NCBI RefSeq assembly: GCF_964355755.1
Contig: NC_092680.1
Location: 6,179,001 to 6,243,000, forward strand
Source: Antedon mediterranea
Taxonomy: Eukaryota; Echinodermata; Crinoidea; Comatulida; Antedonidae
DNA: 64,000 nucleotides
Reading direction: 5' to 3'
Part shown: piece after piece, positions 47,855 through 62,000 of the stretch
Position numbering within the stretch: position 1 is the first letter of the stretch
Layout: each line of letters opens with the position of its first letter
Made by a program: the position numbers and the translations under genes
The notes under the pieces: generated by a model
Seen by the model: only the letters and a program-made list of their open reading frames with translations
Databases searched by the model: none
Told to the model about the DNA's origin: nothing

Positions 47855-50800
47855 ATCTACTAGCTATTGCCAGTACGTCCTTTAAACTACTATTAACGGC
47901 CTGTGTTTCTTTCATGAATATTATTCTATGTACGTTGCTAAGGACCGATTATTTAATGTTTTAGAAGCTTGGATTTTAAATATAATATTAACTCATTTTT
48001 CATCCAACTATAATTTGTTAGAAATACCTTCACAAAGAGTCCAATTATCAACCATACAATTGGAATGAGGAATATTGTTAGACCTATTATAGATTTTTTA
48101 GTTTGAGAAGAAAAAGAATTAAATGCGCACTAAGGTAATATAAAAACCTAATTATGCTAAAAAAAAAAACTACATTTAACAATTACAGGAGTAGGCCTAC
48201 TACTATTTTTGTCATTACATCAAGCTACGTCGTTTGGTAAATGTAATAATAAATCTATCGATTCCTAATTCCGTAACCTTGTCGTCTGTCCATTTTTAAA
48301 TTAAAATTACGCTAAACCTCCTAGCCAATTAAATTCGTAATGTCGCAACTTTAAAGATATATATAAAAAATTTCATAATCTCCGTGAATAAATCTTTCGT
48401 TCGGGACGGTAAACGGCAATTTAACGTATCATAGCTGACGGGAGGACGTAAAATATAGTCTTCATGTTTAATTTGTCTGTGACAATATAGTACCAAAGTA
48501 CAAAATAAACAAAACACTATATCGAGCATCATGTAAGGCCTTCCGGTATTTAGTTTAGTAAGAGCAGTTAAAAAGAAAATTAATGTTTGTAAATTCTCAA
48601 AACGCTCTTGAAGATCACCAGTACACATCGATTGCATGCAGTCATCAAAAGCAAAGCAATATCAACCTTTATACGAAAATAAACTTCTGATATGAAATAC
48701 AAACAGTATTGTTTGTTTCATCCCAGTATCCAATAACATTGGTACCGTTTGCTAGTATTGACGTTGCTTGGTCAGCCTACGGCAACGGACATACTGTATT
48801 ATGATATTGGCAATTGCTTTAAGAGAAATCAAAACATACCAGTAGGCTACAATAAAGCGGTAAGATTTTCCATTAATATTACATTTACATTATGAAAACA
48901 AATAAATGTCACCGGATACAAGATACAAATAGGCTCAACACGATCAGTAAAAAGCATTATTGAAGTTCATAATTTCTTAATCAATGTGATTGTAAAAATT
49001 ATAGTGTGCTTTATTGGGACAATATGAAGTTTTCGCCCGAATACTAATTAAATCTGAACTTCAGCGGTGGATGACGTCAACATTCTTTCAGTTGCATAGC
49101 AGAGACGTTTTTATAGCGAACAGTTGCATTCACAGAATGCTACGAACAATTCTTGTTTTCTTAAAAAAACCTTAACTGCTAAAATGTTGTTATTATTCCA
49201 TGTGTTATTACCGGTCGCCGCGGTTAGCGTTTTTCTACGCTACTTTAGAAACACGGTTAATGACAACGTTCGGAGCTGAAGTTCATGGGCATATCAATAT
49301 GTTTTAAAGGGTGCCGTATATTACGCGTTGCATGTTGGGAAATAACTTTAACGATGTATTGTCCCCAAAAACATGAAAAATAAAGATGATTAAAATCAGA
49401 CTTTAATAAAGTTAATCACTTCCGTAGAAAAAAAATGGAAACAAATAATATCATAAACATGACATAATAAATGGTTAAATTACACCAAAAACTATTGGTT
49501 GCCAGCCAATTTGACTATTTTTTTGCTTTAAATTACAGTTTTTTAGGTATATATATTTTTTCGACCCAATTTTTGGTCAAAGTGGATAACTATTTAGGTG
49601 ACATTCAAATGGAATATTCAACAAAAAAATCTTTAAAGTTTAGGTTTATCGGGAAATAATTTTTCATCAGCCAAATGTGCTCTTCACATTATAGCGTTAT
49701 TTAGCATGAATGGCAGTGTTTATGTTTCTAGCGGATCTAGTTAATTTCTAATGAAAACTAGTTGACTTTTCAATAGAAAAAAAGTAAATTGTTTTCAGCT
49801 TTGGTCTAATATTTCAAATGCCATTCTTGAACAATCTATCTACCTTAATGTGCATTATTATTCCACATAAAATTTATAAAATGAATACAGAAATACAAAT
49901 GTTATTACACGCGAGGCCTCGAGGGAAGTTAATACCCGTAAGTGGCAATTTCTAAGGAGTGAAATACAGCTTTACGACACTAAACACAATACAATATTCT
50001 CGTAAATATTTCTTTAGCAATTTCAAATTGCTAACATAGATACCCTAGTAATAACAACAAAAGAAACAAAAACACAAATGACGACCATTTTAATTCATAT
50101 TATTGGTATAACTAAATTATTTACTTGGTTTCCATAGCAATTGATTGATCAAACGCGGTTTATTTTGTGCTAATCGAGTGCTTTACAATACACCTGAATA
50201 AGGTTCCTGTTAAACATTAGACCTAATAACATGTTTCAATTTTGTGCACTCTCCATTAACCAATCAAAACTATCGTCAATGAAATGAAAATAATTTGTGT
50301 AGTTGTTAGTAGCAATTTGTGCAATCGTTTGAAGGGTTCCTTTTGTTGTTTTCAATTTTCTCTTCTGTATCTATCGTCTGCCGTCTGCGCATTGCTACCG
50401 CTATTTTTAATGTAAAAAGAAAGATACGGTTTTCGGTTTTAGCTCCTCTTCCTACCGGCTACTGTTGTATATTAGTATAGTCTGAATTTGAACTAGACAA
50501 TACTTCTTCTTTGGAGTCACTCTAAAAAGAGTTTGACTGCCATTTCCAGCTCTGAACAATCACTAATTATTTCATTATTAAAATACGTATACAAGGAACA
50601 GGAACTCCCTAAAATTCCAACACAAGCGATAATTATGAAACAACATACTGTAGATGAGAAATCGTTTAAGATATCCCCGTGTTTATTATTAGACCACTTG
50701 GACTATTATGTGAGGTGAAGTCTCGGTTATACGAACGCACAAAATGAAACTGTATTTATGAAGTTATCGCACTATAGATGGCGCTAATGAATCTTACTTT

Positions 50801-51594
50801 TAGGTACTACATATATTTTCATTGAAACGCGCATTGAGTGGCGTTTTCATAAAAAGGGGAAAGCGAGAGCGAAGATATATCATTATTTAGACCATTTTGA
50901 ATACACGCCGTTTATGACCGAACGAATCGTTTGTTGATTCTACGGATCTATTCAATTTTTGTAAAGGATATTGCTTATTACCAAAACGCGACGTTTTTGA
51001 CCTTCAAAAATATAGAAACAAATTATAAAACATACTAATGCTATTTTACATAAAAATCGATTATCATTGACCAAAACAATGTACAGTAAATTGAAGCTAT
51101 TTTATTTCTCACGCATGCTCATAAGTTGGCTACTTTTTAATTATCGTCATGGGTTATGAGTCAACAAAGTTGTGTTTCTAAAGCTGTTGGTTATTAGTAT
51201 GTAATGTATTTATTGTACTTTTTATATTTTGTTTAGCTTTAGACAACAGAAATTGGTTATGAGTGGAAATAGAAATTAGTTCTAAAGATGCTTTTACAAA
51301 TTCTGTAGCAAAAAGGCGGGAACATTGCATCGAGACTTAAGTTAATTTAAAATGTATTCAATTTCTATAAAAATAAGAAAGAAAAATACAATTTGAAGAA
51401 TCAACTGGGAAAGACAGGCCTTAAGACCATTTCAAGATAGATTAATGTTATATACTTTATGCATTTGTATTAGATTATGCTAATTATATATGAAAACCTG
51501 GTGGTGAGAGGATTGTGAAAACGCTTAAGCTAAAAGGAAATGTTTACATTAAACCTCAGTTTGGAATATTAATGTTTAACATTCTTTCATTACT
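47855..51594. other. No recognisable gene
   Basis: AT-rich desert. The 102-codon frame on the minus strand at 48329-48637 has no domain and no splice context that I can support. One full CRE octamer lies at 49072-49079. Confidence 0.45.
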
Positions 51595-51870
51595 TGAGTG
51601 TGACCGAGCGGTTAAGACAGTGGAACCATATCCATAACATCGGCAAGAGTTCGAGACTCACTCGCTCCATGGTTCTGGTGGTAGAACAAGTCTTCTCGAA
51701 TAAGAACTATAAACCGTAGGTCCAGTGTCCATTAGGCTCATGTGCACTTTAAAGAACCAGTACATCTTTTCGAGATTAGTAGGGGGTTACCCCGGTGTAC
51801 TAGTTCATACACACACACTGTCGTGGACAGACGTAAAGGCTGCCGATGATACGATGAGACACTTAGGGGA
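51595..51870 (+). mobile_element. tRNA-headed SINE, copy 2
   Basis: Starts GAGTGTGACCGAGCGGTTAA with the B box GAGTTCGAGACTC, then the shared body: CCATGGTTCTGGTGGTAGAA, GACTATAAACCG-type sequence, ATGTGCACTTTAAAGAACC and GGGGGTTACCCCGGTGTA. The acceptor stem has lost pairing, and part of the anticodon and variable region is deleted relative to copy 1. The 3' part after CCGGTGTA differs from copy 1, so the exact end is uncertain. Confidence 0.83.
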
Positions 51871-54800
51871 GAAGAATGTTGTTGAAAAGGTGTAACATTT
51901 TAGTCTACAGCGCCTTTGATTACTTGTTGCTGGAATTGGCGCTTTACAAATTCGTATATATTATTATATATTATTATTACTTACATAGTTATAAAACGAA
52001 TTGAACGATAATAAAAAGAAATTTACGCTATTTCAGTTTCGTCATTTTTACTTTGAATAAAATACCGTTACTCATTTCTGATAATGTGTGTTACAAATGT
52101 AAAAGCTTATTCGCATGCATAGAAAAATACAATATTTGTCTAAATTATTATGATAACTGCTTTAACAAGGCCAAACATTTCTTCAGAAATGAAATACCTG
52201 AGCAGACGAGCAGAACATTAAAACAATGTGTTTTAGTATCTAGTTTCTTTTCTGTAATTTCAGTTGCTTTTCAAATTCTGAAACATGATCAAATTCGCGT
52301 TCAGATAATTTAAAATAAATTTAAAATCCAGTACGATGTAATAAAGTAAAAGAAATGTAATCTGATTAAAATCTACTTCTGCTTAGAATACTACTGATAC
52401 AACCATATATAATACATTTATTTCAGTATTAATAATTGTTTATTGACATACTTGATATTAATAAACGTATATATCACTTTTATATTGGTATTTCCCAGCG
52501 ACATTATTTTATTTTAGGTCGACAATACTGTCATGGATCGAAAGTTTGTTCCGTTTTGGCGCAATTATCGAATTATTAATAAAGGCCACAATAAAATTAA
52601 TACCAATCCTATTAAGTCCTATTTATTTATTTTTGTACACTTTATCACAGTTTATAATAGTGGATCGTAGATATACAGTACAGATAGAAAATACAAATTA
52701 TTAACAATTAAAAAGGCAAAAGAAGAATTAAATGGAATTTATTTGTTCCTCCAATTTTGGTTGTCAAATTGTTTTGAAAATTATTCGCTGCCGTAATATT
52801 ACGGTATAAACATGTTCTTTCACTATAATAGCAGCACATATTAATAAAATCAAGTGTAAATTGTATAAAATAAGCTACCTAACTCATATAGAAAAATAAT
52901 TAAACCTTATATATAATGTTTTTATTAACTATGCCTATTATTGAAATAACAAATGGATTTGTATCATATTCTAGTGGTGACCATGGAAACCATACATTTT
53001 AACAAAAACTGTGTTGCCTAAAAAGCTTTATCATTATATCTGCTAATTTTAAAATGCTCAATACGTCAACATCTTTTTACTCTAACATAAAAAAATCAAA
53101 CTGCAAGCATAAACCTTTATATATCTATATGTTTTATAATCACAACATGTGTATTATTTCGTGGATAAGAATAAAAGTGATTTTAAAACGCCTAATAAAT
53201 GATTTAAAGTCTGATCACCGTATTTAATATGCAACGCACACAATCGACGCGATTGGACATTAAAAGTGAAAGACCCACAGTACAAAGTGTACCAACATCG
53301 CCCACGTAGCAAAAGAACATCTCAAAGGCATCTCAATAGACCACATAAACAAGTCACATGAGCGAATTGAGATGTTGCTACTTACAATTTTCAGTATAAA
53401 GAGTTCATTAGATGTTTACGACTATAATTTTCTTATTTTAAATCGAGATGGTATTCTGTAAACATAAGGTATGCAATTTTCACTGCTCTTATGTTTTTGC
53501 ACAAACAGACAGTTTATAGGCATAATAATGTAAACATTACTGCTCAGTTAATTAACCTAATGCGTTATAACGTCTTTTTAAGAACTAGATTGTATTTCAA
53601 TTTAAAAACAGAAAAATATGTAGGACTCAGCGCCCTCTGAAGTTAGCATCAAAAAGCTGAACACGACAATCAATGAGGCTGGGGACGCTTTAGCATAGAA
53701 ACATTGTTTTTTTTCTCTGAAATAATTGGGTCAATAGGTTCTAAAAGGTTTTAAAAGTATAAATATTTTGTTTATTCCAGTTTTTTTGGAGCGCAATTGG
53801 ATGCTAAATAGCCTAATAGCTATAGCCCTGATTATCGCGATCAGTCATTTTACAATATTGTAAGTGTAATAAGGGAAGAGTGAAATTATTCACCAATTAG
53901 TGTTGGGTTTTTGTAATGTTATTGACAACCACAAGGCAGGGGAATATATTCCTTCATTGCGTCACTATAAGATGACATCTTTAATATGTGACCATCAAAC
54001 ACTAAATGATAGGCAAATCCAGGGGGAAATAATGGGTTTCTTCAAAAGTCTTGCGGGAATCTCAATCTTTATATTTCGATACTTACTTTAATTAAATTTT
54101 AATTCTATACCCTTGGTCGTAACAACTCATCATTACCGTTTATATTTTTAGCTACAATGTAACGGAAAGAAAGAGCAACACTACTTTAATAAATAACGGG
54201 GAACAGTAAATTAGAAGATACGGCAATTGCCGTGAACAGAATTCGGAATCTTTCCTTTAATCTTTCTTTATATACTTATAGTTCGGATTAAATGCAATCC
54301 ATAGTGTGATGGAACATAGTACCAGTTCCACGCAAGTACAATGTCTATAATGGTTTACCAAGATGTTTCTCTTTTAGAAAAGAAAGAGAAAAACTCAAAA
54401 TCGGCCACAACATAACTCGTTTTCTTCCTGTACTTTTACACGTGTTTAGTCAAAAGGAAGAATAGCGATATCAATATTAATGGAGTTAGAAATCAATGAA
54501 TGAGGCAGAGAGTTTTTGTTAGAAGCGTAAGTGTGATTTACAGATTCATATAAACAAACTGTAAGACAGGGACGGATGTCGAAATAAGAGGAGGGGAAGG
54601 GGGAACAAGGGAATAGTTTCGTCAACTTAATTTTGTTATGGCGGTTCCGAAAAGCATCTCACGACGGGTTAAGTGCTAAAGATGCCACATCCCTGTGATT
54701 AGATTTTACGAAAGAACATTATCTATCAATCACCATATCTATTAAAATGAACTTGAAATGCAACGCATGTCTTTTCCAATATTAATATAAATTGTCAGCC

Positions 54801-55769
54801 GACCTTGGAAGCATACCCCTTTAAATAAATCTATTTGAAATATAAAAAAAACAACGTTCATCGTAAACATGATGGACTGTAAATTAATGACATTCTCCAC
54901 AGCAGTAGTTTCAATCGAAGGATGAATAGTATTCTTGGGAAATTATGAGTGAACACATTATGTACAGATAAAATGGTTAAAATGATTCTCCATTCAATGA
55001 TTTACAGTAAAAACAACACTATCTCTTCTTAAGACCAATCGTTGTAATCTTTGACCCTACCACGAAGAAGTCACTGCGTGAAACTAATAAATAATCTATT
55101 AAAACGTATGCGAAAATATCATGGAAATAATAATAATCAGAAAATAACATGAACAAATCTAAATTAAAAATTCGCACAAAATTCTATGATTATACGATGA
55201 GTCAAGCAATTATAAATTAACTAAAATATTATATATCAACCTTTTTTAACGAAAGAAAAATTAAAAGAAAAATTCTAAAACGTTTCTTAAAAATTATTAT
55301 TTATTTAAATTATATAAATCTTTGCAGTACTAACTTGTTAATATGGTCTATTAAGAATAATACATGTACAATAAATCAATGATTGAAAACAAAAATATAT
55401 GTATAATGAATAAGTATGTGTGTGTGTGGGTGTGTGTATGTTATTAATATACATATCATTATGCCAGGGAAAACTCTTCAGTGATTATACAATATACGGT
55501 ACAATACATGCTGGTTAAGCTATGTGGAATTAGCAAATCAAATACTGTAGTCAACACGTTACAAAAACAACATAAATAATTCCCTGTGTTTTGTACGTGA
55601 ATGATGTGACAGCTACGAAACAATATTAATGTATAATACAACATATAAAATATGTTATTCTTTGATAAAAAAAAAAAAAATAAGAGAATGAATAAGTGGA
55701 GTAATACCCACAAAGAATAGTTACATTTTGTGTTAAACAAATAAATTAAAAAATAAAACAAGGCCATAT
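51871..55769. other. No recognisable gene
   Basis: AT-rich desert. Small features only: a 10-bp inverted repeat AACATCTCAA/TTGAGATGTT near 53320-53378, a palindrome CCGTAATATTACGG near 52792 and a TG-rich run near 55420. The 86- and 102-codon frames are not protein-like. Confidence 0.45.
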
Positions 55770-55886
55770 AGGTGGCTGCAGTCGCGTGCTCAAGTTAGTG
55801 TTTACCGACCAACCGACCAACCAACCGACCGACCGACCAACCGACCGACATAGTGAGCTGTAGAGTCGCGTTGCACGCGACTAATA
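55770..55886. repeat. CCGA/CCAA-rich tail, copy 3, best preserved
   Basis: GCAGTCGCGTGCTCAAGTTA, GTGTTTACCGACCAACCGAC, several more ACCGACCA units, GACATAGTGAGCTGT and a small hairpin AGTCGCGT/ACGCGACT. It looks like the end of a retroposon family. Confidence 0.75.
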
Positions 55887-57831
55887 AACAAAAAATGTTC
55901 ACATTTTACTATGTCTGCAGCCAACAGCACGAAAGACAAGCAAACAATTATACGTTAATTAGTTGAAATTAAACAGTAACTGACGTTGTTTTGGAAAGGT
56001 TGGCTGACGATGATTAACTATGTTGTTGACCATTGTTGAATGCCAAACACACTAAACCTGAGATCGATCAAACGGCGTTTATGCAACATTTTCAATATTT
56101 AGTTAACGACACTAACTGATCACTGTACTTTGCATTAGGATGGGTACGTGGAAAGGTGATAAATTATCATCTAGCAACTACGAGCAGTAATAGAAAATAA
56201 TTTTTTTCAGAAATCGATAACCATCAAATAGCATGATTTGTCGTAAAAGGCGTACCGTAATTATCGGTGACTTCACAAAGTCGAGTCTTCGACAGTTTTT
56301 GGCTGCCAATAAGGTCGGAGTACGGTGTACATATGTGTAAATACACGCGTTTAACTCGAGTGCGACTCTAAAACATATTAACCCATAGCATAGCATAGCC
56401 GATTAAGATCTGATAATGATAATTAATACAGTATATCAGGAGGGTAAACTTGATATTAGGTATAACTATAATTATTGTCGTGTTTACAGACTGTTTTAAG
56501 TAGGCATGGTGACAGTGGCGTAAAGCATAGGCATGATGCCCCTGGTTTAGAAACCCCAGGCGGCTCTCTAATGCTGGAGGCCTCGGACGTTTTTAGGCCT
56601 TTTCGACATTTAATGCCTGTTTTTTCCGCTGGACACTGTTCAGGTGCATAAGCTCAGGACCCCAGGGTTTAGCCAGTGAGCGCTCACCCTAACCCTAACC
56701 CCACTGCATATAGTGACAGTGTAATAAAAACAATTCCTTCAATGTACTCCATTTCTCCCATAATTATCTAACAATAAAAATATTTTTTCTATAAAGTGCA
56801 TTTGTACGATAGTTTTTCTAATTTACAGTACATGTGAATTATGCAATTGGCCTAGTAATTATAATGTTGCCAAATAGTTTGTTTTGAATATTACGGGTAA
56901 TTGTGACATGTAATTCTGTCAGATACTACAATATGAGTACTATCTAAAAGCAGCTAACATTTTTTATTTAATTTAGTGCAGCCTATAATATGCTAAATTG
57001 TTACTACTTTTTCCTCTCAGAATGATTGCGTTATCTTGGTCATGGAATTTAAAGTACCTATACTAAGATACACTATAGATTGTGGTGGTGGCGTTGGTAA
57101 ATTAAGTAGGCTTCCTTGGAACTAATTACCTTTTCTTGGTATAGGCTATCTAAGTTATATACAAATAACTACAGTACGTTGTATACATACCTTTACTATT
57201 GCCTGGTGTGATCACAGTACTTTAACGTCCAGAGATAGCGACACAATCATGTGCTTCTTCCCTTGATTGGAAATGACACGGACAGTTAGTGCTTTCCTCC
57301 TGAAAGGTACTAAGTATTAAATGCAAAAACACTGGCTCATTCTTCTTAGCATAGGTTCTTCATCACGTATAACACGCCCACGCGCTAACGGTCCAACCAA
57401 TGTATATAATCACAGCAGTATTAACTAAAATCTACGGTAAGTACTTCAAAAAATAATAACATACGTTTATTTTTTTTATGATTTATATCTCCTGTAAACT
57501 GTTGGACTATCTGAAGAAGTCAATGATCTATGAGTATAACACCGTTCCATAGGTAATTATAATTAATCTAAAATCTTCTGAAAAGTCCTTCCAAGCTAAA
57601 AGATACACCAATATCTTACTGTAAAAATTCTATAAAATTAAGTAAATGCACTAATATTTTATTGTTTAATAAACTATGTTGCCCACTTACTGATTAAAAC
57701 TAAGGATTATGATTAAGTTCCAGAATAAAATTGTCGAAACAATTACATTCCTAATTATAAACCATTCCATAATTAAAATCGTATAGTTAACTTTAACAAG
57801 ACGCCTGGCCAACATAAAACAGTTTAATACT
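55887..57831. other. No recognisable gene; GC-richer patch at 56505-56705
   Basis: The patch begins ACAGTGGCGTAAAGCATAGG, a start often seen in MITE-like repeats, and includes CCCTAACCCTAACCCC. It may be an old interspersed repeat. The rest is AT-rich and empty. Confidence 0.4.
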
Positions 57832-58085
57832 CGTAACATCGGAACAAACGAACTCAGAATACCTAGATTTGCCAAGTACTACCATCATATTTGTAAACTG
57901 AATACAGGCAGGAACATGTGATTGATACACATAAGATTCTGTATTATGGGATCGAGTTTAATGCACACATACCACCGGAACAAACGAACTCAGAATACCT
58001 AGATTTATCAAGAACCATCATCATCATGTAAACTGAATACAGGCAGGAACATATGGTACACATAAGATGCTGTATTCTTGGATTT
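57832..58085. repeat. Two-copy tandem duplication, 136-bp period
   Basis: GGAACAAACGAACTCAGAAT, ACCTAGATTT, CATCAT, GTAAACTGAATACAGGCAGG and ACACATAAGAT occur from 57841 and again from 57977 with small changes. Confidence 0.88.
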
Positions 58086-58144
58086 TTCTACGATACACTG
58101 GGACAATGGTCCTTGACCACATGTTTATCTGTACATTCATTTTG

Positions 58145-58252
58145 GTAAAGACCTTGTAATTACTTTTTGAGTAATCCTGCTAACAAACAAACAAACAAAC
58201 AGACAAACAAACACACGCGATCGATTACATATACCTCCTTGGCGGAGGTAAA
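58145..58252 (+). mobile_element. SINE/LINE 3' tail with (CAAA)n run and CCTCCTTGGCGGAGG end
   Basis: TTTTTGAGTAATCCTGCTAA, an (ACAAAC)n run, CACGCGATCGATTACAT and ACCTCCTTGGCGGAGGT, a short terminal hairpin. This end structure is familiar from retroposon 3' ends in many marine invertebrate genomes. No body is recognisable upstream. Confidence 0.6.
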
Positions 58253-58819
58253 ATATAGAGCAATGACCGGAATTGTATTAATTGTTTCTTAAACTATTTT
58301 ATTGATAAATCTAACGGCGGTCAATAACGTGATTGAATTCAATCTTTGTATTTCAATTTCATGACACCAAGTGCATTCATTAATCTTAAATAACAAGCTG
58401 ACAACATGAAACAAACTAGGTTAATGCTCTTACAGATTACAGGATTATACACTGTAATTAGAAACTAAAAAATGCTACAAGTTGCAGAATAGTACTATCT
58501 GATTGATTTATTTTAATATGTTCTTCCTCAACTTATGTTTTGAAATCACAATACTTTCTGTTAATGTATAGTGGTATATGTGGTTATACAGGTAATGAAT
58601 GTTCCACCATTGCATAAACAACTGCTAATTATTTATTTTATGAGCAAGTCTTAATGGTATATGAAAGTTCATGTAAAAGCACATCTAAGAAGACAGGAGT
58701 TAAGTGTGTATCTTGATAAAGTTAATGATTAAAATCGATGACGCGTCTTAATCTTGTTCAAACAATGTGCTAAAGTGTTCCGAACGCGTTGATTTGAATA
58801 CAACTCGGAGTTATAATAG

Positions 58820-59000
58820 AATATTATATAAAACCTAAATAAATTACTGTCATTTGATTGGACGATTGTGGGTCACACATGGCGTTCAATAGTATGTACT
58901 ATTATATTATCGTGTGTGGTAGTACTTTAAAACATTTGTTTTTACAAAAAACAAATCTTTTCGCGCACGAAAAAAAATCCCCGTAAAATCCAATATCATC
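58820..59000. mobile_element. Foldback-family element D, copy 3, decayed
   Basis: AATATTATATAAAACCTAAA, TTACTGTCATTTGATTGGAC, GATTGTGGGTCACACATGGC and AGTACTTTAAAACATTTG match copies 1 and 2 in order. The hairpin half is missing or replaced. Confidence 0.7.
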
Positions 59001-62000
59001 ACCGCCTGCAACGCGGTGTGTATATAGTATTATTCTGTCACTCGGGCATTCATTTCTTTTATACTAATAATAACTCTTCGAATGCAACTTTAAAGCATAT
59101 GGTAATATCCAGACTAAAAAAGTTTGTGATCAAACCTTCAAATAAAATTAACTACTGTAACAGCACCATCAATTTGATTAAAAGTTTGACTTTATTTCTT
59201 CTGTAAAATTAAAATCACAATCCGAGACCAAGATTTTACATCCGAATAATATCAGGAATAAAAACAAATTTACTACAGTCTTTACTATCGTGAATAAATA
59301 AACTAAAAATGTAAAGTAATATTGGTAACGTAGATTGATAAAATAAATAAAATGTATTCTAAATTTGAATAACATCTATATCAATAGCTCGTATTGATTC
59401 TAATCTACTTTTCCAGACAATTGCTAATAGAAATGTAAATTTATAAAGTAGAATTTACAACAGAAACCAACACTTAAAATCTTCCGGCGATAAAAAAAAA
59501 TCAATGGATATGATTGTTGGAATGATTGATATTTCAGCAACTGCAGCCGTGATGTATAGAATTAATTAGAAGATTATAGCCCACTGCACTTAAAATGTTG
59601 TGAATATTCAACAATGCAGGAAGTATTACAATACAATATTAACATCACAACACATAGAGTAGACTACTATAACATGATTGTTTTTCTTGTATTAGCAATT
59701 CAAGTATTGGCAGCTAGTTGCCAGTATATTTATGATTTGTAATTATAATATTGAGCCACAGATTGTTAACGGATTGAAATCAAATTTAGGATTAAGTATT
59801 TGGCTAAATCGATAACACTAATGGTCTACCAACATCTCCAGGCAAAAACAAAGATCAATACTCAAAACTAGAAATTTAGAATATACGAACATACGTAACA
59901 ATGCGGTAAAGTGACGCAAGTATCGAAAAGGTTCTCGTCTTGTGATGTATGTGATCATCGCCACGGGTGCGTAGTGATGGGTTAGGCTTACGGCATAACA
60001 TAAAAAAAAACATATGAAAATAGGTCACCGTATACAGTGTATACTATAGTATACAGTAGTATATTTCATGTAGAATATTTAAGCTAACTTTTAGAGTTTG
60101 CAGAAAAAAAAGTGTTATAGCTTGCTCCTCATGGCCTGGTATGATTTTTATATTGGACCTTCCAACTACAAAAATATATCACTGATAAATAAAGTGAAAT
60201 GAAATAAATACCAAAATGTATATCGTATAACAAATATATTTGACTTTGAATGAAATTACGTCATGTTCCAAAGCATAGGGAAGGGTGTTTATAATTCTAC
60301 TTCCAATTACCAATATGCTTTTTAATCTCTGGTAAATAAGCACGAATCCTAACTAATGTTCATAATATTGATAGTATCTTGGTAGTCTGTAAGTGGGCAT
60401 TACAATGTACTTTGACTTCAACAACGATTTACCGTACATTACCGTCCTAGGCAGAGCCGTAATTAGTAAAAAAAAAAGACACTTTAGGTTGTTTCTTTCC
60501 GATTATTTTCCAAGTTTATTAGATTTAACTTATAAATTATATAATTCATCGATATAGTAAATAACATAAGAAAAATGACAAACAGCATGTTATTTTAGAA
60601 ATAGCATCATCTGCATTAAGGTTCAATTTAGTAGCGCAAATACATAAACCTCTCCAATCCATGTTTTAGATGAGGCCATCAAGATTATGTTTGATTACTT
60701 TATCAATGAACTGATAGCGGTTAAATTGAACATTATAAAACAATAAATACCTGGCAAGAATTTTAATCACAAAACAGGAATATTTATCCACACTCATGTC
60801 AGTTTTAGACAACAAAATATCGATAATACTTAGCTATATTACGTTTTATTGTTGTCAATAAAAAGACATTTACAAAAAATAATGACATTTTATATGAATG
60901 AGTTGACGTTAAGCATTGACATAAAAGTACTTGAGTGTGGCTTACTGCGTTCTTGAACATCCAATGTCTTACAAATCTAGCCAATTGTAGTCTGTGCATT
61001 TTGTTTGATTTGAATTTTAAAGGTTCTGACAATTCCCAGTGTTTATCAAGAAAAATAACTTCAATTTTGAACCTTTTCGTACGCCTTGTCCTTCAATTTT
61101 ATAGCTTATAATCTTTAATGAAACAGTTGACCTTTCCAAAGGGTTTAATGATAGATAGATATTGTTTTAAAATTATAGTATGTTTCTAAAATGTTACTTT
61201 AAATACTTTAGATGCGTTTGAATACTTTTGGAAACAATGTGCAATTATGCTATATTTATTTTCTTTGTATATTTACAGTTTTGTATTTCACCCTATGTAT
61301 TTAACTTCTCTAATGTTTCTAGAGTGATGGCGCTAGTTACACTTCGTTATGCATAATTATTTTATACGAATTGTTACGTACAGGTATACGTATGTTAACA
61401 ATACGAAATACAATACAGATTCCCCAATTGTTTAGTTCTGGTACAGGTGGATCGACATCGCTGTCTATTATAAATCGTTCATTTCCTTACTTTGTTTTTG
61501 TACGTGTAAATATTGGACGGCATAGCATCTTATATCTATATTATAATCCTGCTAAATGTATGGCGTGTTCCATATTTCCATTACTGTTAAAATGTTGTGA
61601 ATATCAATTTTGACCTACTTTTTTAGTTACATGAAAATATGTTGATGATTGACTTCCATGATATAAACATAGATGCAGTTCGTACCCCTACATGTTTGCC
61701 ATGGGTTTGCACAAAGTAATTTGGGTTTTACATGGTAGTTAAAGAAAACAAAACAGAATGCCAGACATACATACCTCAATGAATTCAATAGCGTAGAATT
61801 TTGCACGGCTGATCTTTCTGAAAATCTCTACGGAAATAAAGCAGTGTGACGAAATAAAATAATAGATATAACAATAGGCCTACAATTATTAAGAGAACTA
61901 AAAAAACCTAATAATGAATAATAATTAATATTCAATGAAAACCAAAAGTTGGGTAGTTTGAGTGAATTACTTAACCAGCCGGGTAGAATTATATTGGTAA

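Noticed and set aside
48329-48637. 102-codon minus-strand frame
   Set aside because: No domain, no supporting splice sites and no second copy; kept out as probable chance.
55459-55767. 102-codon minus-strand frame rich in F, L, Y and C
   Set aside because: AT-rich low-complexity translation; it resembles a membrane protein only by composition.
56685-56703. CCCTAACCCTAACCCC, telomere-like repeat
   Set aside because: Only two and a half units inside an old GC-richer repeat; no evidence of an interstitial telomere array.
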